From Trichuris trichiura (taxonomy: Eukaryota > Nematoda > Enoplea > Trichinellida > Trichuridae), in contig JBAJFE010000028.1 of the NCBI GenBank assembly GCA_037903355.1, forward strand, positions 62,001 to 126,000: a stretch of 64,000 nt of DNA, given 5' to 3'. Positions within the stretch are counted from its first letter, which is position 1. Each line of letters opens with the position of its first letter. Made by a program: the position numbers and the translations under genes. Positions 55,501-64,000 of this stretch are shown piece by piece. A model generated the notes under the pieces. That model did no database searches. It was not told the origin of the DNA and saw only the letters and a program-made list of their open reading frames with translations.

Positions 55501-58500
55501 AACACTTAATGGCCAATCTTTACTTGGCTTTGAAGGATAAAAGCATGGGAACCATTGGAGAGGAACCCATTGCGACTGAACAGCGCCCGTAGGAACAAAA
55601 ATGACCAGCCACCGCTAGGCACCTGCAAAGGCACCTTACGACATATATCCGCCTTTTCTATACCCATTGTTAATTATATTTTTTAACTTTTAGAAGCGTG
55701 CTGCTTTTGCAAGGAAAAGAAATCCAACTTCAATCGAAAACGACATTACCGCGGGGGAACCCGCAACTACGTAAGCAGCTCTTTTCTTTGCTTGAACAAG
55801 AATGCCAACTAGAAAAATCAATTGCCTTGAATGGGAATGCGTATGGCTCTTTGGCGCTTGAACTTACGCTGAAAACGAGTTGTTGGCACGCTTTTGCTTA
55901 GCCTCTTAAAAGGGCGGACGGAGAGCAAAGCCGATTTCATTATTTTCATTCATCACTTAACGTAAAACCATTTTCGTTCCTACTTTGGACAGATTACAAA
56001 TTACGCGCGTAAAAACGCCCAACGTTACCTAACGTCACTGGCCAAAATTACGGACGATCAACTTGTTGTATTGGAACTATTATCTGACTGAAACGTTGTT
56101 CGCGGTGCAATTACAATTCTGTACTATGAAAAGATGGCCAATTTAAGAAAAAAATCTTATGATATATAGGACAACGGTTGCTGATCTGTAATCCGACGGA
56201 AATTGCACTGCCGGGACAAACATTCTACGACGTTTCGATTTTCCACTTTCAACTTTGTCATTGTTGTTATCACAAACGTCATCTCGGCTTAAAGAAGACT
56301 GATGGATATGATCTTTATGGGCATAAAAACCATGCAGGGGAAACAATGCGTCTAACAACAAATGGAAAGTGTTCTTCCGCGCCCCACTTCAAGTCAACTG
56401 ATTTTCAAGTTAACGGACTGACTTGTTCAAATGGTATACTAAACCATTATTGAATTCGCGAACTAAGCGTTAGGAGAAAAGCAGATTACGGTGAAAGCTG
56501 CTCTTCAGCAATCAGGGATGGATCCTTAAAGCAACTTGACAGTTTACACTCCGCCTATCATTTATCAAACCTACTTAAGGAAGAGTACACAAAGGAAGGT
56601 TGCCTATACACTCGTAGCATAATTAGCAATATTGTTGAAACGTCAAGGATTCGGTGCCTAGAAAGGGTCGCACCCAACAATGGAAAAAAGCGCTTTAATG
56701 GGCCCGCAGTTGCACGGAATATTTGCCTTCTTGCCAAGTTCGTATTGACGCAAAAAAGAAGAAAAAGAGAAGCACACAGTTTTGCGAGGACGCAAAAAGC
56801 GCGCGGATAACCCTGAATGGAGTCAATTGAAGGAAACCTCTTGAAAACAATTTTTCAAAACTTTGCTGCCCTTTGTTTGCTCAAGAGAATCGTCCTTTGA
56901 GCTGCACACGGCACTAATCTAGCAAAATTCCGGTGGGCTTTCCGTGGATAGCCGACCGAACGTCATAAATCAGTTTACCGTTTGTAACGGCAATTTCCGA
57001 TCGCCATTTGCGTCAGAAAAAGTAACCGGTCTTTTTGAAGCCTACTTCTTTCAAGGTAGGTCGCGAATGCTTTGACACTTGTCACGCCATTTATTTTCGG
57101 CGCGTATGCAAATTAAAGTGTTCAAACATTTCAAAATTTGAATTTACGGTTATTCGCAAATTCTTCGTTGGAATAATCGTAATTACAACCAATAGCGAGT
57201 GCGGAACTTAAACTTCAAAAATAAGCAAATCCGACCAAGACGGCCTATTGGCAGACAAACATTCAAATTAGATTTTCCTTATTTTAAAAATTTGCATAAA
57301 TGCAACCGACAACCTTCAAGTTAGATTTCCCCTATTTTAAAAATTTGCATAAATGCAACCGATAACTTTCAAGTTAGATTTTTCCTATTTTAAAAATTTG
57401 CATAAGTGCTACTGATAAGCTTTCGTCAGCCTCAAGGTCGTCTAAGTTCAATAGTTTTCCTAGTAGCGACTGAAAAAAATTTGCATAAAAGCAAGTCTTT
57501 CGAATCGTTGGGCAACTTTCAATCACGTGACTCTCGCGGCCAATTTTTACATGTTCAGACAATTGGACAACCAAATTGAGCGGACGGCCTCGAAGGCTGC
57601 GCCCGCGTGCGCAACGAGGTCATCAACGTTGTTTACACTTCGAAAAGAAAACCGAACGTGGAAACGACCGTTTACGTATACTGGGACGAAAAGCCCAATA
57701 AAATCAGCATAGAATGGCACAATCACGCGGCTCGGCTACCCCGCACATTGTACAGGCACTTATGACCAATCGACCATATGTTGACAAAGTAAGCGACCAG
57801 CTTATTAAGCCTAACATTAAGCCCGCGCGGAGACACTTCGGCGGTGCACTTTTTCAAAATGCCGACACATTTCGGGTGGAATTTTAAAATAAAACAAGAA
57901 CAATTTTGACCATCAAACAACCAATCCCGAACAAATGACAGCCGACTTTGTTGATCGCCGTCGTCCCAATGCGCTTTCTAAAATGCACAAATGGGTCTTA
58001 ACGAGACGGAATCCGACGGCGACAACGCATCAAAGTCAATTCGTCACCGTCAATCGACCGTACGGAGGACGCGTTGTCTTTACTAAAGCTCCAACAGCGC
58101 ACGCTGTTATCACTAAAAATCAAGGCAAAATGCCATTGCTGAAAATGCCGTTGAGCCGCGTGGAAAGTATATACCGAAGAGAAAGCATGAAAAGCGTTTA
58201 ACTTGGAATTGTGACTACCCCGACGACGACAACGCATCGATTGGTGACAAAACCTGTAACATACGGTTGAGTATGTTGGATCGACACGCCTCCACACCAA
58301 TTGGTCGTCTAATTGGTCGGCAACAACTTGCCGCGAGGGTGCCCAATTAGGTTGGACAAGCAAGCCTCATCGAACGGGACGGTGCAACAGTGATTTCGCG
58401 GCTTTTCAAAATATTCCAATTTCCTCTTCGCCAAACCAACTTCGCACCTTTTCCGGTCGTTCCAATGGGGCCTATCGATCGTTCATAAATGCCCCCCACG

Positions 58501-59535
58501 ACCGTCAACGCTGACGGCCAACAGTCTGCCTTGATTAGTACGTCCAATTCTGCTCGTCCCAACCTCCCGCCGATTGTCAGGTGGTGTTGGGAAGAATGTT
58601 AAAACAACTCTATCGGACGCAAAAATGACAGGCAATCGTCAATCAATAGACCGTTGCAACAACGACGACGCGCCCTGCGGCGGTACCCAATGGTAAACAA
58701 TTTTTTGGGCGCCCCGACGCCTTGGCTGTAGCAATCGATAGAAAGAAGAAAAAAACAGAAAAGACTTACCAATTTCGCAACGGGTGCCACTTCGGTCGTT
58801 CGGGCAATTGCAAGCAGGTCCAGTATCCGAGCTGTAGCACGCGCCTGGCCAACCAATGCAATAATCGCTCAGGGCGCAATAGTCGGTATCGCTGGCACGG
58901 ACACCCTGCCATTGGAGCATCGACGGTGCCGTTACCCCGTAAGGGAGAGTACGATAAATTAAATTGCGCACAGACCCTTGAAAGCGAGTCAGCGCTTTGA
59001 CAAACGGAAATGAAAGACTTGAAGAATCATAGTCGACCGGCAAACCGCCAATAAAAACATCTCCGGCATGTTCGTAGTCGGTAAAAACGAAATCTTGCTG
59101 ATGAAGAGTTTTGGATACCTTATGGTCGTCCACTTCGAGTCGAATGGTCTCCCAAAAATGATACAGTACTACTTTATGCCAACGACCGTCATTTATTTTC
59201 ACGTGGCAATTTCGTAGATTGTGTACACCGGTGGAATCTACCTGAAACCTACCTACGCGCCACGTAAGTTCAACGCAACTTTGATGCAGCGAAATTTCGT
59301 AAAAATTGCCTTGACCACCGTTATCCGTATAGACCAACAGACCATTGCTTGCACGGGATTTAATCTCTACGCTAAGCACATTTTCGAACGCTTGATACCA
59401 GCGTGGAAAGCGCGCGTACGAACTGGAAGAACCTTCCAGCGTTAAGGCATTGCATGCAGAAAAAATAAGAAGCAATGCCCGGATAACGGGCAGTAGTTTC
59501 AAGACCAACTCTATCCAATGGGGCCACATTTGCAT
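49545..59535 (-). CDS. nrx-1: Alpha-neurexin
   Basis: Neurexins are presynaptic adhesion receptors that bind neuroligins and other ligands through extracellular LNS domains. Exon 1 (59535-58770) encodes the signal sequence (LLPVIRALLLIFSACNALTL), LNS1 and EGF1 (CIGWPGACYSSDTGPACNCP). After a 3.5 kb intron come exons 55232-55075, 55012-54842, a 27-base exon 54743-54717 and 54146-53991 (LNS2). A long exon starts at 53938 (LNS3, EGF2 with CQNEGRCVESWNSYRCDC, start of LNS4). About 52400-51745 holds LNS4-LNS5, 51670-51400 LNS5, and 51300-50310 a cysteine-containing linker plus LNS6. The last exon, 50137-49545, has a Ser/Thr-rich stalk, the membrane helix (VIAGVSLALIIAVIAIVFYV), a short cytoplasmic tail and the PDZ-binding end EWYV. 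The third EGF looks degenerate. Around 50735-50765 the frame changes across a very short possible intron. Junctions inside 50.3-53.1 kb are approximate. Confidence 0.94.
57257..57419 (+). repeat. 53-base tandem repeat, about 3 copies
   Basis: The word ATTTTAAAAATTTGCAT recurs at 57281, 57334 and 57387, exactly 53 bases apart, each within a longer unit containing TTCAAGTTAGATTT and GCAACCGA. A decayed fourth match (AAAAATTTGCATAAA) occurs near 57475. The array lies inside the first neurexin intron. Units differ by a few substitutions. Confidence 0.9.
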
Positions 59536-60480
59536 AGGAAAAATTGCTAACAGGCAAATGCACCAGGCGGCAATGGTGCATCAGCCGACCCGGTGCAATC
59601 GGTTGCGGGATCAATTTCGGAAACCAAAGGTCGCACCTGGAACGTTGAATTATTTAGCAGTGACCATATAGGAGGCCATTGATGGCCATCGTTTCCCAAA
59701 ACTAGCTTTTGGTCCAATAATTATCGACCCATAGACGACTTATCGGTCAGACGCGGCAACAAGGATAGCCAAAGGAGAGAATCATCACCATAAGCGGACA
59801 ATAAGGTGCACTGCCATTCTTAGCGGCTTGCAGTGATCTCAAAGCTTATTGGACGAGCGTACCGCCGTCTGGAGAGAAATGGTTAACCGAAAACGATAAG
59901 GTTGCAGGTCCACTCATATATACACATATAACATTAATCCAATGTTGACGCCATTGCGCTTAATGATTCGTGAAGACTTGACGGTTAAACAACTTCAAAA
60001 TAAGGCTCATCTTAAAGGGTACGATTCTTTCAAAATGCCACCGTATATTCGAACTGCAGTTAAGGGGTGCAAGCGCTGATAGAGATTACCATTTAACGGT
60101 TATCCAGCAGACCATTAGGGCGGCTAACATAAATATCTCGTACGTATTTGGCTTCAAACAGCGATACGACTTGGCTGATTGACCGGCATGCCTGCGCCCA
60201 TTGATCACAACTATCGACTTTTTTCCACCAAATAGCTCCAGTTATTACATTAAATAATAACACTGAAGCCATATACACGACTGCTAAGAGCTATTTTAAT
60301 TGAGGCAGATTGCCATAGTCGATAGTTCGAGTCGTCGTTATTCGTGTCGACCACCTGTCTGAGCACGATACAAACGACCAATCCAGAAGACCATCAACAG
60401 AAGAGACGCGCCGCCTTTGTTGCGCTCTTGTTCGTACGCATTAGGGCCAAAAGAGAGCGCTTTAATTGACAAAGTTACTA
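59536..60480. other. Spacer upstream of neurexin
   Basis: This is about 0.95 kb between the neurexin start codon and the FOXRED1 stop, both on the minus strand. It should contain the neurexin promoter. A minus-strand frame at 60278-60093 after a TTCAG (AIWWKKVDSCDQWAQACRSI) and another around 60460-60350 are coding-like but could not be joined into a gene. Confidence 0.4.
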
Positions 60481-62093
60481 TCAAGAATCGCATGCCATGC
60501 GTTTCCCCCGAAGCATACGATCCAAATGAAAATCCCTTAAGTCTATACTCACGTAGGCGCCGTCCAAAATTTTTTCCATAATGCCTCGGCCTGCCGGCAA
60601 TGCGTGCTGCAAACTTAGCCCATTGAAGCCGCCCACGTGAAAATAGTTTTGGTAAAAAGGATGCGGCCCGATGATCGCATTGCCGTCGTACTCATTTACG
60701 TCGGCGTAGTAAGCCCACGCGTTTTTTATCTGAACAAAAGAAATATCAAATATTGCAACCGCATTTGATAGGAAAGCACGTAACTTTAAGCTTTTCAAAT
60801 GCTGGCACACGCTTGGCCAACACTGGCCATATATGGCTATCGAAAAAACTATAGTCGACGTCCAAGTTGCTATGGTCGACCGAGTCGTCCGCGTCGTCCT
60901 GCAAAAGAGAAGGTAAAGCAAACAACTACATCTGTTGCAAAAGTTATGCTAATTTTTGAACATTGGACGGATTCTTGCCACACATGTACAAGTTGCCAAG
61001 ACCTTCGCGGCGACACCAAACGCCGCTCGAGTCGAACAAATAGGGCATATCGAGCGACGGACCATCGGGGCAGTGGAAAATAAACGCGTAACGCTTTCTG
61101 AAATGCTACGATTTTAACTTCAACTAATAAGGCATAATGCCGGCTGGCTATACCTGCGAACAATTGGAAATGGAATTGACAATAGTTCCGGCCCAACTCC
61201 AAATCCCGCCATTTCAGAGACCTCACCGGACCAAGCACCAGCGCAATTTATGAAAATGGTCGCGTAAATAGGACGAGGTGCAACGTCCGTATACTGAGGC
61301 TCTATCTAAAAACAGCTTACCAGGATACAAGCACAACAGCGGAAAGTAAGTGCTCTTGGATGTTACCACTACTCTTCTTAGACGTTTGTAGCGCCATTGT
61401 TTATCGGGTGGCAAAAAATTGGCTGCATGCTCTGAACTCCAATCCCATTCGAAACCGGTAACTTTAGCCTTGATGTAGTGCACGCCAAGCGTAACGTTCT
61501 TCTCCCGTATCGCGGACAGTAGCTGCCAGTTGTCAAAGACACCTTCATTTTCGGAACCTGAGGCCAATCGCGCAAGAATTTTAAGTTTAATTTTAAAAAA
61601 TGCAAATTCACTTACCCAATCTGCCCGCAATGACGTCATCAACGTTGAGGAAAGGGAATCGTAACTTCAACTGCTCCTTGGACAGCATGCTTACTTTGGC
61701 TCCTTGCTCGCTGAAGACGTTAACGACCGCACAATGTTTTAAGCCAAAACATATTTATGCCGTGTATATATATATATATATATACTAAATAAAAAATTAC
61801 TAACGTTTGACATTTGCAATCCTCCGATAGTTTAGCGGCCGCTTCCTCGTTGCTGGCTAAGAATAGGGCGTTCATTGGTGTAAATTTAATAGGTGGCAGA
61901 TCGTTGTCTTAAAAACCAATCCGTCGTTTAGGATAAAACTGAACAAGTTGAATAAGCGCGTACCAAGAATTTTCAAATGCTCGTCAGCGTTGCGCAGAAA
62001 TTCGGCAGTGAAAAGGGACATTTGCACCTTTTCGGGAATGCTGAATTGTTGCCACAGCCCGCCGGGCGCCAAAAGAGTCGTGCTATTAGCCAG
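60481..62093 (-). CDS. FOXRED1-like mitochondrial FAD oxidoreductase, N-terminus not found
   Basis: FOXRED1 is a FAD-dependent DAO-family protein required for assembly of mitochondrial complex I. Eight exons join in phase: 62093-61964, 61907-61805, 61710-61616, 61557-61367, 61305-61154, 61097-60962, 60898-60785 and 60729-60481, about 387 residues. Landmarks are [20 protein letters not shown] (human STVLSVGGICQQFSLPE), the [17 protein letters not shown] nucleotide-binding segment, [32 protein letters not shown], and the C-terminal [19 protein letters not shown] motif. The first exon seen opens at an acceptor, and the expected upstream exon(s) with the mitochondrial presequence and GxGxxG FAD motif were not recognised up to 64000. 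They may lie beyond the hairpin at 62.7 kb or outside the window. A (TA)10 run lies in one intron. Confidence 0.9.
61765..61784 (+). repeat. (TA)10 microsatellite
   Basis: Ten uninterrupted TA units lie inside the FOXRED1 intron 61711-61804. Likely length-polymorphic. Confidence 0.9.
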
Positions 62094-62697
62094 CTAAAAG
62101 CGTTACGACGTTCGATGTTGTACAAAAAGAAAAACACACGTGAAGACAACGAAGGCATTAGCATTCCCTCGTAAATTTGAATCTAATGCACTCTCGTGCA
62201 TAACCAGTACGAAATGTGAGCTATGAAGCGCAACTGTTAGGCGCTAAGCAGTCGATAGTGAAGAAGATATAGGAGAGGTCGTGAAAATGTTAAAAATAAC
62301 GCTAAGGGTAGCGCTGACAGCAAAAATTGAAACAAAAGCGGAAAGCGTAAAAGAAAACCGAAATTTCAAAAGTGTCGGACGGGCTACGTTTTGGAACAGT
62401 TGAAGAAACCCCTTTTTTATTATTCTAACAGGAAAAAAAGAAACAATTGAAAGCTGGTTAATCAATTTTAAAAGAAATACCTCTTCGCTATAGTACACCT
62501 TTTGATGATTGAGAAAATTAGATGATGAGACAGAGATACAAAAGGCAACGGACGCCTCGCGAACTGGTCAGACTAACAATGAATATGCGTTAATACAAGT
62601 CAGCAAGGAACGGAAGTATTGACACTGCCTGATGAAATTGTTTTAAAACTTCTACTTGAAGATGTGATGTTTTTGTACGGGACTATATGTTTTCATA
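62094..62697. other. Possible FOXRED1 5' region
   Basis: No exon could be assigned with confidence. A FAD-binding GxGxxG-encoding exon was looked for on the minus strand and not found. Short hydrophobic minus-strand frames (62244-62498) look like chance. Confidence 0.35.
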
Positions 62698-62843
62698 TTG
62701 AAATATCTTTATTACGGATCCAATGTCCCGTTGATATGTACAATGAACGAAAAGTTTTCCTCTCCGGAGCTTTCGGGTCTGTCGCGACAGACCAACGTTG
62801 TACATATCAACGGGACATTGGATCCGTAATAAAGATATTTCAA
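62698..62843. repeat. Perfect 46-base inverted repeat with structured loop
   Basis: The arms 62698-62743 and 62798-62843 are exact reverse complements over 46 bases (left arm begins TTGAAATATCTTTATTACGG). The 54-base loop itself contains an 18-base perfect palindrome at 62776-62793 (GGTCTGTCGCGACAGACC). The word AAAACTTCTACTT occurs near 62645 and again directly abutting the right arm near 62844. The transcript of either strand would fold into a long perfect stem. A palindromic MITE, a hairpin RNA, a recent inverted duplication or a chimeric read in the assembly are all possible. Confidence 0.95.
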
Positions 62844-64000
62844 AACTTCTACTTAAATCAAACATGGCTTTCCTATGCGGCCGGAAAGACTAAGGTGACA
62901 CAGTAATGTCATTTCAAAAAAAGCCGAGAACATTTTCACGTTTTGCAAAACTTCGCATTTGTTTTTTGTGAACTTATGAGGAAAAACAAAAAGAAAACTA
63001 AATATGATCATTACGAAAAAGACTAAGCGCATCCTTACGTCTGACAGGCTGTTGCTTATTCTACATAGTATAATTCTAAGTAGGATGAACGTCGGCAAGA
63101 CCACTGGCAGTTAGGAGAGATAAATTTTAAAAATATAGCAAGGATCTTGCGAATTGAGGCTGCGCAAAAGGCAGCTGACCAAATCAATACTAATAACCTA
63201 ATGGAGCTCATTGTACCATGCACTGAAATATGCGGCAGCAAAGGAAATTCTGGGGACCAAACAAAGCGACAACGAAAATGGCACTGCTTAAAGCCAAGCA
63301 TCTCGTGGAGACATTATCAACGCATACAAGGAATGTTAGAGCGAGGCTAAACCGTAAACAAACATACAAACTCAATTTTAAGATTTTGAAAAATTCAACA
63401 CGCCTAAAAAGCGTAAATACAATCGAAAGCTGGTCATGCATAGCATTACGATATATACTCTACGACTTCATCGTTGCTTAGAAAGTGCAGACGGTAAATA
63501 AACTGATTTTTGGGAGTCGAAAGCCCCGACAGTTCTTGCTGCTTACAGTAAAAGCGTTAAATGTAGCTGTGATAAGCAAATGATAAAAAAAAAGCGATTT
63601 CGCGACCAAAGGAGTCCCGTCTCACTACCGTAAGAAACGAAGACCCTCCACCAGCATTCGGGAATATTGCCAAGACTGGCACATCGCAAAAATTAGCATA
63701 ATCATTGCATTGCGCAACAGCTATAAGGAAAGTTACAACGCTTAATATGAAACACGTTGACCGATCTAACCAGCTTACCTGAGCATCATTAAAATTTTTC
63801 CCAACTCAACGGAAAGAGTTGCTTGAACGAAACTATCGTAGAAGAAAAAGTGCAAGGACTACTATATTTTTAAAGCGCCTACTATTTTTTTAAAAATTTA
63901 TACAAATAATGACTATTTGTTACCTAAGGTACTGCAACGGTGGGGAAAACAACCTTTACGTCATCATAATTTCGCGGCAAATTACGTCATAAATAGTTGA
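62844..64000. other. Intergenic, no gene seen
   Basis: Plus-strand frames at 63147-63350 (RIEAAQKAADQINTNNLMEL) and 63230-63481 overlap in different frames and have no recognised family or splice partner. The region could still hold 5' exons of FOXRED1 on the minus strand. Confidence 0.4.

Noticed and set aside
57257..57419. Regularly spaced repeats as a CRISPR array
   Set aside because: The 53-base units are contiguous with no unique spacers, and the DNA is eukaryotic.
60093..60278. Minus-strand hydrophobic frame with AIWWKKVDSCDQWAQACRSI
   Set aside because: An acceptor is present but no upstream exon joins in frame with confidence, and no family was recognised.
63147..63481. Two plus-strand frames with lysine-rich helical composition
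   Set aside because: They overlap in different frames, with no splice structure and no recognised domain.
1..64000. tRNA, rRNA and spliced-leader RNA genes
   Set aside because: No convincing A/B-box pair with cloverleaf, no rRNA core sequence and no SL-like donor hairpin was seen by eye; a tRNAscan-SE or Infernal run would be decisive.

Overview
This window is animal genomic DNA, most likely from a nematode of the Enoplea (Trichuris-like). The case is as follows. Protein-coding genes on both strands are cut into many small exons by GT-AG introns of about 45-70 bases. The conserved genes are animal ones: an alpha-neurexin, Ena/VASP, an R7-family RGS protein, MED17, a cytoplasmic dynein intermediate chain, and WDHD1/AND-1. 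Several small secreted cysteine-rich proteins are also present. The assignment to Enoplea is inference from gene structure and base composition; the sequence itself carries no taxonomic marker that I can read. No prokaryotic operon, CRISPR array, insertion sequence or tRNA was seen.

Layout. 1-3.7 kb: no gene seen. 3.7-5.0 kb (+): secreted Cys-rich protein. 5.9-8.7 kb (-): Ena/VASP. 11.8-13.3 kb (-): a 487-residue intronless orphan. 14.0 kb: an imperfect hairpin. 15.0-15.7 kb (+): small secreted six-cysteine protein. 15.95-19.35 kb (-): DESI2-type PPPDE peptidase split by a 2.6 kb intron. 20.6-23.5 kb (+): R7 RGS protein. 23.8-24.8 kb (-): unrecognised membrane protein. 26.1-29.0 kb (+): MED17. 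29.4-29.6 kb (-): an overlooked small exon. 30.5-31.3 kb (+): mitochondrial ribosomal protein L12. 31.4-32.8 kb (-): WAP-domain secreted protein. 33.0-35.6 kb (-): dynein intermediate chain. 37.8-38.7 kb (+): RRP36, tail to tail with WDHD1 at 38.75-42.8 kb (-). 43.1-43.8 kb (-): unrecognised 173-residue protein. 44.5-46.7 kb (+): STI1/HOP. 47.6-47.9 kb (+): RBX1. 49.5-59.5 kb (-): alpha-neurexin. 60.5-62.1 kb (-): FOXRED1, with its N-terminal exon(s) not found. 62.7-62.85 kb: a perfect 46-base inverted repeat.

The genes are mostly independent housekeeping and neuronal genes and do not form one pathway. Functional links are loose: Ena and neurexin act at the neuronal membrane and actin cytoskeleton; RRP36 (rRNA processing), MRPL12 (mitochondrial translation) and FOXRED1 (complex I assembly) are biosynthetic; WDHD1 (replication) and RBX1 (ubiquitin ligase) are cell-cycle genes.

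The most unusual observations are two stem-loop-forming inverted repeats, start codons that make up whole exons in RRP36 and STI1, two apparent GC-AG introns, a MED17 stop codon embedded in its poly(A) signal, convergent coding ends 40 bases apart, and an STI1 that keeps the N-terminal TPR region absent from the C. elegans protein. I found no clear new multi-gene system. All exon boundaries were placed by eye from reading frame, splice consensus and remembered family alignments, so individual junctions may shift by a few bases.
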